Assembly (NCBI RefSeq): GCF_030272615.1 | Contig: NC_081415.1 | Location: 193,486,695 to 193,550,694 of the forward strand | DNA from: Cryptomeria japonica | Taxonomy: Eukaryota; Streptophyta; Pinopsida; Cupressales; Cupressaceae | Reading direction: 5' to 3' | Length of the DNA stretch: 64,000 nt | Shown here: positions 50,001 through 60,648 of the stretch, one piece after another | Position numbering within the stretch: position 1 is the first letter of the stretch | Layout: every line of letters begins with the position of its first letter | Notes under the pieces: model-generated | Told to the model about the DNA's origin: nothing | Databases searched by the model: none | The model's input: only the letters and a program-made list of their open reading frames with translations | Translations under genes and position numbers: made by a program

Positions 50001-53000
50001 GACGCTTTTGAAAGAACTCTATAAACTTAGGTTGTTCCTCTGAAGTGAGAAGAGATGCCAGATGTATGAGATGAGGATTTTCAGGAGTCCCCACATTGTA
50101 TTCTTTAGTTTCCTCGATGAGAATCATTGATCATTCCTGTTGTGCTTTAGCAGGGAGAATGTCAAACCCTTCATCCTTAGGCACCTCAAAGAGGTTTTCA
50201 TCATTGGATACGCTCTTTCTTTTTACTTTTGTCGGATCAAACAGTGCCACAGTATGGTTTTCACTGGAAGATCCATGTTTGATTGTTATATTTTTGTAGC
50301 TGAAAGGTTTGGCATCCGCCCCGAAGTATGCTGCGCTATTAAGTTCAATGGCGAATCTAGCTTTGTGATCCCCGCTTGGTAGATTATCCCTTAATTCCAA
50401 AAAGTCAATGATAGCCTCATCGTTTTGGAAGAAGTCAAGACATGGGGGATTTGGTTGGTTCCATTCAATGAGTTCAGGGTGAATAATGGGCATTACTCCA
50501 TCAATTAGGTTAAGCGCGTTAGATGTATCAGAGAGGGTTAAGACGTTATGGTAAAGGTCGTTAATGGTACTCTCCCTGTCAGAATCAGGTGTTGGATGAG
50601 ATGTAGGGTCTGTGGAAGATGTTTCCAGTTCAGGAACCCAAGTGGTCTTTATATGTGCTTCTCCATAAACAAGGATGTCTTTGCGTGGTGGAGGTGGTGA
50701 TGTGTCTTCCTCATCTGAAGTGTTAAGCTGCACAGAATCAAATTCCCATTCATGTGAGTCGGTCTCAGAGTCACTTTCCAGCATCCGATTACTATACCAC
50801 ACTGGGATGTCCTTGGAGTTAAACACGGCAGGTGTGATTGGTTTATGTATCTTTGTAGTGATTGGTGCTATAGGGATTTTGATGGGGATCACGACATCTG
50901 ATACGGGGAGTATCGGTAATGTTGACTTAATGGTTTTTGCTGGAACTGCTGGTGCCATATATACTGCTACGGGTTCTGATACAGTTGTTGTTGCTACTGG
51001 TGTTATTGATGTGATTGCGGGTTCATTTGGTGGAATGAATGGCTTGGGTGATGGTTGCATTGGGGTTGTGAGCCTTGATGGGGCAGTTGGGATGGTGCTT
51101 GATGCTGCTTTGATGATGAAGGGTGTCCTTTTTGCCGTAGGTTGACATAGTGGTTTGTTGGGTTTTCCTTTGAATTTGAGTTTAGGAAATACCTCTTTTT
51201 CAAAGCCTAGGCCTGTATTGCCTTTGGGTTTTAATTCTGGTAGCAGAGGTTCATGTCGTCCTTGTTTGCAATATCCCAAAGCACTCTGACCACCATACCC
51301 CATTCTTTGCATAATGAGGAGACCTTTGCCATACTGATCCGTAGGAAGTTTAACTTGCGGGATGTCAGTGGTGATGGGATCTTTATAGATCCAGTCAGCT
51401 AAGTCCTCATCTTGGGTTTCTTCCTCTTGACTCTTTCCAAGGATGAAAGGTGTCAAAGTACATGCGGGTGTGGTCAGTGGTTGCTGGAGTATCTGCTGTG
51501 GCTTACCATGTGTTCTAGGAGAAGTGGGCATCTGTCCCACACAAAAGAGTTGACTCAAGTTGTATTCCCCAAGACCTTCCTCTACTACTTTCATCTTAAG
51601 CTTTTCTTGCTTGGGTATAGTGGTGTTCGAGCTGGCAAGAGAAGCGGGACTTATATATGATGTGGAGGAAATGGCTTCTCTATTATTAGGAACAGTAATC
51701 TCTGGTTGATGGCTGATATTATGGCAATACGCAAAAGGATTTGCATCGCCCAGGATTGTGATCTCTACACCGTTATGTGGCAACTTGATACATTGATGGT
51801 AGGTAGATGGAACGGCTTGCATGGCATGTATCCAAGGTCTTCCTAATAATAGATTGTATGGTAGAGGAAGGTCCAGAACTTGACAGATGATGTGCTTTAC
51901 CACAGGGCCCACTCGGATTGGTAGTACCACAGCTCCTTTGGATGAGCACTCTGCATCATCATAGGCTTTGATGGTGATCTTCTTACGAGGATCCACTGAT
52001 TCTATCACATATCCCAATGCTGTTACCAACTGTAGTGTACAAATGTTTAGGCCTGCTCCATTATCGATCAAGACTCGCTTGATCCTATGTTGGTTGATAA
52101 AGCCTTCAATGTGTAGCGAAGCATTATGAGGTTGCTAGAAGGAAGAATTGTCGCTTTCAGAAAAAGTGAGACAAGGTGAGGAATTTAGATTTCCAACTAT
52201 GGCTTGAAATTGGTCTGTATTCAGATTTGCAGGGACTGACACCTCTTGGAGTGCTTGATCCAAGATAGTTTTATGAGATGGCGATAGGCGTAAAAGCTCT
52301 AAAATGGATATAAGCGCAGGGGTTTTGTCTAATTGTTCCACAAGATTGTACTGCTTTGGGATGGAGGTGGTGCCTTGTGGAGCTGCCTTTATGGTGACCT
52401 TGCCGCGACGCGTAACAACATCGCAATTTGAGTTGGGATTTTTGAAGGTTATAGTTGCAACTTGTTCATTGGCATCATATAGATGATTTACAGTGTAATT
52501 ATACGCAGCCTATGTATAATCAGTGGTATCAGTGCCTTGCCTAGAAGTGGAAGGACCCCTTTGATCTTATGATGGAAGTGGATTTTTGAACATCAGATGA
52601 TCATTATTGGTTGTTTTTGGGTCATGTCCTTCTATTTCAATTTCTCCTCGATCAATAAGATCTTGAATAAGATCTTTCAATCGGTGACAATTACTTGTCT
52701 TGTGTCCTCTTCCTTGATGGAATTCACAGTGTTCAGTATCTCTCCACCATGCCAGTTTGACCTGAGGCTCATAGTTTGATAGTTTAGGTAGAGTGACCAA
52801 ATTCTGAGAAATGAGTTGTCGCAAGACAGTTTCAATGGGTTCCCCTAAGGGAGTGTATGTGCGTTTTTGTTTTTGCTGACGAGGTCTTGGTTCATCGTGA
52901 GATGTGTTGCGACCTTAATTGGAAGGAACATTTGTGTTATTCTGAGGTGGAGGATTTTGTCCTACAAATCGAACCACAGGTTGTGCATTTTGGACAGTCC

Positions 53001-54117
53001 GAGCATCCACAACCCCATCGTTGATGATATTCTTGTTTTTGTTCCAGAAGTTTGGTTTATCACTATTGAAGCGCAGGTGAGGACCATCTTTTGGTTCATT
53101 GAAGATTTTGATGAGTCCTTTCTTGATGAGTGCCCGTTCACATTTCAAACCCTTGGTGATCATATCATTAAAAGAGTCTATGTCTTTGACATCCAAGTGA
53201 AATTCCATTTCTTCGTTTAAGTTGGAAATGAATATTTCCACTAGTTCTCGCTCAGGTAACTGAAGAGAACGTCTCCTAGACATTTGGCGCCATCGTTGCA
53301 GGAATACTAAGAATAATTCACCTGGTTTTTGTTTAGTGTTGCACAGATCAGCCATGGTGATGTCGCATTCAATGTTATGAGAGTAATGAGCGAGGAATTT
53401 CTGTATGAGTTCCTCAAATGTTCTAATGCCACCTGGTAGTCGGGAAAACCATGATGTGGTTGTTCCTCCCAAGCTTTGGGGAAAAAGGCGCATTAGGTAG
53501 GTGTCTTCATATGCCACTTCAAGACAAGCAGAATGAAATTCTCTAACATGATCACGGGGATCCCCCTTTCCTCTATATTTTTCAAATTTGGGTGTTTCAA
53601 ACCCGCGTGGAAAGGGTGACATATAAATAATCCTATCAAAAGGATAGGGACAGATGTCATTGAGTGAGAGTTGGTTAGTCTTGACACTACCATGAAGTTG
53701 TTGGGCGAGATTCTCGACTTGTTGCTGCAACATCTCCATTTCATTTGGAGGAGGAGGTGGTGGATTACCTCGAGGAATGTTATATCTAATGGGATCTCTA
53801 CCTCTGTCCTCTTCATGGCGACTTTGTCTTTCTAATGCTTGTCTTAATTGGGCAAGATCAAATTCAGAGGGGAGTTTTGCTCCTTCTTGAGCGAGTTTTA
53901 AGAAGTGAGCATCCGCATTGCTCCTGAGTATTTCGTCAAACAGTCTATTAAAGAGAGGGTTATGCTGAGCCCGTTCTATTGTTGCAGGAGTAGGAGTACT
54001 TGGGTTTTCATCATTCACATTTCCTCCAAGTGCTTCTTGAAATTCACTGAGATTTTCGTCTTCTTCTTCCTCAATTTCTATTTCTCGTTGCCGTGACCGT
54101 GATCGGGTTTGAGCCAT
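47055..54117 (-). pseudogene. Element B gag-pol, single frame with stop codons
   Basis: From ATG 54117 (MAQTRSRSRQ) one frame runs about 2310 codons to 47185. In order: Gag with DICPYPFDR and the Gag core (about 53570-53360), a knuckle-like CEFHQGRGHKTSNC (about 52700), protease VLIDNGAGLNIC (about 52080), a Pro-rich region with G-patch-like YGKGLLIMQRMGYGG (about 51320), and reverse transcriptase with EDYVDDLLAK (about 49450). Then a first RNase H, a second archaeal-type RNase H (LYFDGSYTRHGSG near 48570, AEYEALI, YSDSQLV), and integrase with HHCC region, GLDLVGKI, ITDNG and GQAEASNK. In-frame stops lie at 52915, 52567, about 52530, 52135, about 50128, 49597, 49549, about 49354 and 48241. 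At 47185 a deletion of about 80 codons joins EIPS to GKFESNWLGP out of frame; that last frame ends with TAA at 47055. Confidence 0.93.
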
Positions 54118-54635
54118 TTTGCTTGCAAGTTTTGTTTGAAGTTGATTGAAGATGATGATGAGTTTTTGATGAAATGAGAGATTGATGGTTGGTGATTTGT
54201 GTTGTATGTAGATCTCTAGCACTTTAAGATAGATGTAATCGAAATTCCTTTTTTGAATTGCTTGTTTGTTTGATAAGTTTGGATGTGATAAGGTGTAGAG
54301 AAACATGAGATGTGTTACAGATTTAACTACCTAGTAATGAGAGGATTCACTCATGAACTAGTTTTAACCTGCGTAGATGTGTCTCTTAGGATGAGCTTAT
54401 CCTAGATGTAGAAACAATCTAAAAAGTGATGTGATGTGTTTGATTCAAGCAATATCTAAAAAGAGAACTTGGGACAAGAACCTCTTAATGTTTTGAGAGT
54501 TGGAATGGATTAATGATGATGAAGTGATGATGTATGAGTAAGATAATGGATGAAATGTTTTAAACTTCAATAAAAAGTTTTTGTCACAAATGGGACAAAC
54601 TCTACCTCTTCTCTTTCGGGTGTTGGTGGTATTTC

Positions 54636-54899
54636 TCAAGCTGTGTTGTATGTGATACAGATGTTTGGGAAGAAGTTGGGATTAATCTTTCCTTCTTGCT
54701 TTTTGTGATAACTCAGAGCTCTATACTGCATAAAAGCTCTACGGTTCAATGATTCAGAATCAAATTCGTTTGTTTTGCCTTGAACGTAGAGATGCATGCG
54801 ATGCAAAAAGACTCTATGTGAGACAAAGATTTGTCTATTTATATAGAAGAACTTCCTTCTTTTGATCAAAGCCTTTGAGCTTAATGGTCTTCTTTTCAA
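54636..54899 (-). CDS. Conserved short reading frame upstream of gag, element B (87 aa)
   Basis: ATG 54899 opens 87 codons: basic N-terminus (MKRRPLSSKALIKRRKF), then YINRQIFVSHRVFLHRM, NEFDSESLNRRAFMQ and KINPNFFPNICITYN. These match 36386-36709 of element C at about half of positions, with conservative changes, over about 70 residues. It stops 519 bp before the gag ATG and is in another frame. Function unknown. Conservation across two diverged elements favours a real peptide or a strongly constrained leader RNA. Confidence 0.5.
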   Translation of the reverse strand: MKRRPLSSKALIKRRKFFYINRQIFVSHRVFLHRMHLYVQGKTNEFDSESLNRRAFMQYRALSYHKKQEGKINPNFFPNICITYNTA

Positions 54900-56520
54900 G
54901 TTGATATTCTGATGATGCTTCTTCTTTCACAAAATGTGAAGAATGGTCATAAAATTTTGATGCTTTGTTGTTTGCACTTTGTTTTTGATGTGTTTGGTTG
55001 GATGAATACTTTGTTGTTGGAAGTGATTTTCTAATTTTTCTTTGACAAGAAAACAAAGCAAGCACACAAACACAAGAATGTAGCCTCAAAGACACAAATG
55101 AGTATGGGTCTAGATCAACCCAATCTTTGGACTTGTTTTTGACCCTTCCCTTAAATGTATTTTAAGGTGTATTTCCAAAGCCTGAAGTCGGCTCAATTTG
55201 CACTAGGTCTTTAAAACGAACACACTTCAAACACTTTTTATCCCTAAGGTCAAATGGCCAGTTGTGATAAATTTAGCCCACATCTTGATATTTCTTCGAC
55301 TTTGGTACTACATACCTTATGAATCCCGTTGTGGTAGGTAAGGATGTGATATACTAAGTCTTGCATGAACATAACAAATAGATGATCCCTATGATGGGGG
55401 AGTCACCACTTTTATCAAGCCACAAGTGACTTTTCAAAAAGCTATGTTTCTACTAAAGGAAATATGTATGGTGAGTATCTTGGGAGCAAAACCATCTATG
55501 CTCTTGCACTAAATTATATCTCAAATATCCTCAATCAATAGAATGGGTGGGCTACTACTTAAAGGTGTTTAGTCATGTTCGATGTCTTTGGACATAAGTT
55601 CATTCTGCAGTGACTCACTTAAGAGCCTTGTAACTGGTGGTGGAGCCCATTTGTCCTTTCGGCTAGTTACACTGTAGGAACAGCTATACCCAAGGCTACA
55701 GCTTTCGCTCTCACCTGATTTCTATAGCGGCTCGAAAGATTTACCGCTCGAGGTCGTGCCCAAGAGTATCGATCCCTTGGCAGGCCTCTCTTAAAAAGAT
55801 AAAATTTGAATGTTACTAACACTTTTCTCTTGCACCTAGGACCACGAGAGCCAAGGGAGAGGATAGTGTGTGTTAGAGGTAGGACCACTCGACTGACCTT
55901 TTTGCACAAGCGTGCCAAACACAAAATTCACTTGTTCTTTTTAATCCATAATCGCAAATGTGATCTAATTATTTGGAGATGTTGCTCCAACAGTCATGGT
56001 GTTCTTTTTAACTTCAAAAGCAATGTGTTTTGTAATCTAGAATTCGAAAATCCTGGTCAACTTAATGAAAAACACATTTGCTTTGAAGTAAAATTTGTTT
56101 TTGCAAAAATCTAAACAAGTGGATTGTTCATTTTACTTGCCCAAAAATTGAAGTGTAGATTGTGATTTTTAAGTTTGATGCAAGAAAGGAAATTTGTTTT
56201 CGTTGATTTTAAGCACCAAAATAAAATGTATCCCTAACTAGAAAGCAATAAAATTTTGTGTTTGTCAAGTTTTTATGCACCAAAAGACAAGTTATCCTAA
56301 CTAGAAAGCAATAAAATTTTGTGTTTTGTCAAGTTTTAATGCACCAAAAGACAAATTTGTGATTTTTTTAATGGTGAGTTTTAACCTGCACAAACAAAAA
56401 CGTGTTAGTAAAATTGATGTCCAAGGGGGGGCTTCCACAAGCCTAAGAATTTTCACTTTTTTGGTTACAAGGCGATTTGGACAACACTCTGTTACAATAG
56501 CACTAGTCTGTGTTTAAGCA
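54900..56520 (-). other. Element B leader, no further gene seen
   Basis: AT-rich untranslated leader. It contains a 64-65-bp tandem duplication at about 56228-56356 (ACTAGAAAGCAATAAAATTT twice). Parts near 55380-55520 resemble the leader of element C. Confidence 0.5.
56228..56356. repeat. About 65-bp tandem duplication in element B leader
   Basis: Two adjacent copies of a unit holding CTAACTAGAAAGCAATAAAA and ATGCACCAAAAGACAA, differing by a few bases. Confidence 0.85.
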
Positions 56521-56724
56521 GAGGCGCTACTTAACACAAAAGCGCTTAAAGAAGGGGAGAGACAGAGAGGCAAAAGCGCTAGAAGTTTATCAATAGCACT
56601 AGAAGAACGACAAAAGCGCTAAAACAATATCAAAAGTGCTGAAACTTGGACAATAGCGCTATTGTAAGAACAATAGCGCTAATTTCATAAATGTCGGTAG
56701 CGCTAGAACGTGTTCAATAGTGCT
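56521..56724 (-). repeat. 20-bp phased AGCGCT array in element B leader
   Basis: AGCGCT or a one-base variant starts at 56575, 56595, 56615, 56635, 56655 and 56675, exactly 20 bp apart, then at 56699 and 56719. Two looser copies lie at 56523 and 56541. On the plus strand each unit is CAAWAGCGCT plus 10 unrelated bases. The hexamer is a perfect palindrome. The array ends about 80 bp from the primer site. Confidence 0.95.
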
Positions 56725-56806
56725 AAAGTGCAACCTGTGTGACACTTTCAACAATCAGACATGTTAGTTTTTTAAAAAAATGATGTTTTTGGTGGTCTCG
56801 ATTCAC

Positions 56807-56819
56807 GTCAGGTTCACCA
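56807..56819 (-). other. Primer-binding-like site of element B
   Basis: TGGTGAACCTGAC on the minus strand, two bases after the 5' LTR. Identical to the site in element A. Confidence 0.65.
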
Positions 56820-57283
56820 AATGATGCCCTCCTAAATGACACAAGGTTAGCAAATGATAAATAACACCAAAAGACACAAAACCGTTAGTGTTAGTCAATC
56901 AAAAACTAATCTAAAAAGGCATACCAAGAGAGACATTAAAAACATGCAAGCATATTTAACTATCAAAGGAAACATGATGAGGCATCTCCAAATACCTCCT
57001 AACATGCTCTTAATTTCTTTCTCCCTTGTTCCTCTCCTCTCCAAGTTCCAAAATAGTGTAGCTCTCAGCAGCTTTTTGCACTATGGATGCTTATGGAGGA
57101 TTGAGATTATAGTATTGTGCTTCAGACATGAAATGAAAAGCTAATACTAATCTATTGATGCTAAAATGATATATTTTAACCAAAATGATAAGATATTAGT
57201 TGATTATGTTAAAATGCTCTCTTAAAATGCCTATAGCTTAAATGCATACAAGTTTTCGGGATCTGGATTATGAAGAAATGGGC

Positions 57284-57297
57284 TCTATTTATAGAGA
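57284..57297 (-). promoter_or_regulatory. TATA box of LTR B2
   Basis: CTCTATAAATAGAG on the minus strand, a perfect 14-bp palindrome around the TATA core, matching the equivalent site in LTR B1 and LTR C. Confidence 0.65.
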
Positions 57298-58028
57298 AAA
57301 TGGAGCAATGGATGGTTGAGATTGAGCAATCTCAACAAGGGTTAGGATTGAATGATTTCAAATCCATGTGAGGGCTTTCAACCCAATCCCAGGATGACAA
57401 GTGTCAATGTGAGATAGGTTGAGAGGAGAGGGAATAAGCATTTAATGCTTGACATGACCTTAGGAGTTAAAGTCAAGGTTGGTTGTATGAATAAACTCTT
57501 GTGCGAATGTGAAATGGATGAATATGGTCAAAACAATAAATGTTTGGGGGGACAAGTTTGAAATAACCATAAATGGTTATGTAAGAGCCATAAATGGTCA
57601 TGTAAGAGCCATTAGTGGTCTTGGAAGACTTTGGGGGTTATTTTGTTGAACACACAAAGCATTAAATGATTTTCAAAGACTTTGGAGTCTTTGAGAAGTG
57701 ACTCCATTTTGCTTAGGAATGTGACAATAATTAGGGGATGGATTAGGCTAATTAGGAAGGGGTTAGAAGAATCTAGAAGGGGATTAGAGTTTGCAAGTGG
57801 ATTTGGTGGGTGAGGAAAAATAGGATTTTATTAAAATAAAAATTTATTTATTTCAATAAATGTGCAAGTTGCATTTATAGGAAAATGCAAGTGGGGGGGG
57901 TTTTAAAATGATTTAAATAAATGTTAATTTATTTAAAAGAGGAAAAGGGGGATTTTAATTAAATAAATTGATTTTATTTATTTAATTGATTTGAATTTGA
58001 TTTAATGAATTAATTAAAATAAATTGAA

Positions 58029-59995
58029 CAAGAGCTGTGAGGCAGCATGAGTCCCTGCCTAGTGCCAAAAATAGGCAAAATTGATTTGTACAAATGCAGA
58101 TGTTTGTGTAAAACATGGGGGAGGATGTTATTTTATTTTATAATATTATACAAGAATATTAAATATTGATATTAAAAACAATAATAACATTAATTGAAAA
58201 ATAAATTCAATATTAAAAAAAAAAATATTATATAAATTGAACATAAATACAATTAAATTCTGAAATAAATTAAATTTAAAAAATTAATACTATATAATTC
58301 AAGTAAAAAGTTCAAAATAAATTAAACTATATTAAAATTGATACAATTTACATTTTAACTTTTACATTAAAAAATACAAATAAAATCATAATAAAAAAGC
58401 TCAGGTAAAACCGGGAATAAATTGTAGGTAATTAAAAAAAACATTTTATACACATTTAATGCAAAACAACACGAGTTTTTCAGTCAGCCCATGGGTTTTC
58501 CGTTTTTGCCTATAAAACTCATTAAACTAGGGATGTTGCCTCCTCTGAATCAAATAGTATTTGTCGGCAGTCCTTGAGCCAGGGTTTGGAGAAGCTCTTT
58601 ACGTATGCACATCATGGTCTTGCAGATCGATAGTCTTGGTGAGGCCGCTGGTTGTAGATAGCGTGTAAATTCTTTTCAGAAACACAGGTAAAAAAATTTA
58701 GAATTGTGAAATTAATCATAGTTTCGAAAAAAAAAATTAACGGCAACAACCAATGATAAAAGCAAAAACTAATTTCATTTTAATTATTAATTCTATTAAA
58801 TAGCAAAACATTAGAAAATGTGAGAAAAGCCAAAAAATAATTAAATGTGATTGGTTGTCACGGATTTCAAAGCAAATTAATAGGCAGAGATGAAAACATT
58901 AGTTTCTGCCTATAAATAGGCGGGACTAATAAAATAACAATTTACCATAACTAACTACACACACTCACTTATTTTTCATTTGTTCAAAAACTTTAATCTT
59001 GAGTTACAAGATCATTATGTGGTCAAGTTTATCAAACGACATTTGCGTGTTTGTTATCACTCCCAAAATGTTTTAATTCAATAATTGTGAACGGAATTTA
59101 TCTTTTCTCTGTACTGTAGCTGTAAGGATGGCGAGATTGAAATTTCAGGTGATCTTCGCGGAAATGAGTAAAAATTTGACAGAGACAGAATATGCGTAAG
59201 ATTTGCGTGTGAGGGGAACCAGCCAAGAATCAGAGTCATATGCTGGTTAAGGTGGCGAACATGAGGAATTATTCCATTTTCTGACAGAAATGGCCGACAG
59301 TCAAATCCACGTCAGCTATAAACCGCGTTTGTCAAATTACGATGCACGCACGTACGTCGTGGCCACCAAGAAAACCCATCAATACGATTAAAATAATACG
59401 AAAGGAGGTTTCCCTAATATCTACTTCATTTATTATGGTTTGTATTATTATTGGTGTGAGCAGTGCAAAGGAAGAAGGAAGAAGAAGGAATGGGTGCGAA
59501 CAATAGTCGGTCAGGGGCAAGGGCAAGAGCTGGTTTTGCGCAGAATCGTGGGCTTAATCGCCAGAGGCGTGAAGGCAGGATATGGCCGCTCATTCGATCT
59601 CTCAGCTGTGGAATAGTCTTTCCTCGTTTTCACCTCGAGGTGGTCTTTTCGTAAAACTTCTTTATTTTGAAAAAGTATTTTCCAAATATGTGAGCAACAG
59701 CAAACCATTTATCAATTCCCAGGGGCCCTTTTCATCTTGAACAGAAACCCTGTTTTCGGGTTTTGTTATAAATTAAATTAATCATAGTTTCGAAAAAAAA
59801 AATTAACGACAACAACCAATGATAAAAGAAAAAACTAATTTCATTTTAATTATTAATTCTATTAAATAGCAAAACATTAGAAAATGTGAGAAAAGCCAAA
59901 AAATAATTAAATGTGATTGGTTGTCACGGATTTCAAAGCAAATTAATAGGCAGAGATGAAAACATTAGTTTCCGCCTATAGATAGGCGGGACTAA
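58029..59995. mobile_element. 2-kb insertion of unclear class in LTR B2 (Helitron- or MITE-like end)
   Basis: The empty site is seen in LTR B1 (ATTGAA|TAATTT). The insertion sits between A and T without an obvious duplication. Its right end is an 8-bp-stem hairpin (CCGCCTAT/ATAGGCGG, 59972-59989) followed by GA and CTAA, resembling a Helitron 3' terminus. The left end (CAAGAGCTG) lacks the expected TC. Inverted similarity AGTCCC(T)GCCTA near both ends would instead suggest a TIR element. It contains promoter-like (TATAAATAGG) and less AT-rich, gene-like stretches without a clear protein. Confidence 0.6.
58709..58932 (+). repeat. 224-bp direct repeat, copy 1, inside the 2-kb insertion
   Basis: Nearly identical to 59775-59998. 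It ends in a hairpin GCCTAT/ATAGGC and GGACTAATAA, and its TATAAATAGG resembles a promoter TATA box. Confidence 0.92.
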
Positions 59996-59998
59996 TAA
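59775..59998 (+). repeat. 224-bp direct repeat, copy 2, at the right end of the 2-kb insertion
   Basis: Copy of 58709-58932 with few substitutions. Its end coincides with the right border of the insertion. Confidence 0.92.
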
Positions 59999-60134
59999 TT
60001 TATTTAATTAATAGAAGAATGTTTGGGGATGAATTAATTAAATATTAATTTAATTAACTGATACCTAGTGGATTTTTAATCAAATAAATAACAAATATTT
60101 ATTTAATTAAACTGGACAGATTTGTGTGACTACA

Positions 60135-60648
60135 ATTTGCTTTGATAGTTAAATATGCTTGCATGTTTTTAATGTCTCTCTTGGTATGCCTTTTTAGATT
60201 AGTTTTTTATTGACTAACACTAACGGTTTTGTGTCTTTTGGTGTTATTTATCATTTGCTAAACTTGTGTCATTTAGAAGGGCATCATTTGGTGAGGAAAA
60301 ATAAGATTTTATTAAAATAAAAATTCATTTATTTCAATAAATGTGCAAGTTGCATTTGTAGGAAAATGCAAGTGGGGGGGGTTTTAAAATGATTTAAATA
60401 AATGTTAATTTATTTAAAAGAAGAAAAGGGGGATTTTAATTAAATAAATTGATTTTATTTATTTAATTGATTTGAATTTGATTTAATGAATTAATTAAAA
60501 TAAATTGAATAATTTATTTAATTAATAGAAGAATGTTTGGGGATGAATTAATTAAATATTAATTTAATTAACTGATGGCTAGTGGATTTTTAATCAAATA
60601 AATAACAAATATTTATTTAATTAAACTGGACAGATTTGTGTGACCACA
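60135..60648. repeat. Rearranged extra LTR: inverted end fused to partial LTR
   Basis: About 60139-60286 is the first 150 bp of LTR B in inverted orientation, ending GGGCATCA and followed by TTTGGTGA as in the LTR/primer-site junction. From 60287 to 60648 the LTR runs in normal orientation from its TTTGGTG..GAGGAAAAAT segment to GTGACCACA, next to the integrase of element C. The middle of the LTR is missing. Confidence 0.85.

Larger units (their letters stand above)
56822..60134 (-). repeat. LTR B2 (5' LTR of element B), interrupted
   Basis: 56822-58028 matches LTR B1 from its TGATGCCC end, and 59996-60134 supplies the remaining end (…GTGACTACA). A 1967-bp foreign segment lies between. Without it the LTR would be about 1.35 kb. 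Confidence 0.9.
43415..60648 (-). mobile_element. Element B: Ty3/gypsy (Tat/Ogre-like) inserted in the integrase of element C
   Basis: Minus-strand element: 5' LTR at the right (from 56822, disrupted), primer site, leader with phased array, upstream frame, single-frame gag-pol, spacer, polypurine tract, and 3' LTR at the left (43415-44707). The LTR copies differ at roughly 16-20 positions over 1.2 kb by eye. The integrase of element C continues across it: the left flank ends in ACTAC, the right flank reads AC then TGCAACAG. That is compatible with an ACTAC duplication that lost three bases. Confidence 0.9.

Noticed and set aside
50675-51145. 156-codon Gly/Val/Ser-rich plus-strand frame
   Set aside because: It lies opposite the Pro/Thr-rich part of the element B polyprotein; its composition is explained by the complementary strand.
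55650-55800. Possible rRNA, tRNA or organelle DNA in a GC-richer leader stretch
   Set aside because: No tRNA cloverleaf boxes or rRNA signature could be recognised, and the position fits the leader of element B.
56854-57144. 96-codon frame repeated at 43447-43737 and 56854-57144
   Set aside because: Both copies lie in the LTRs of element B and are identical because the LTRs are; they are not a protein family.
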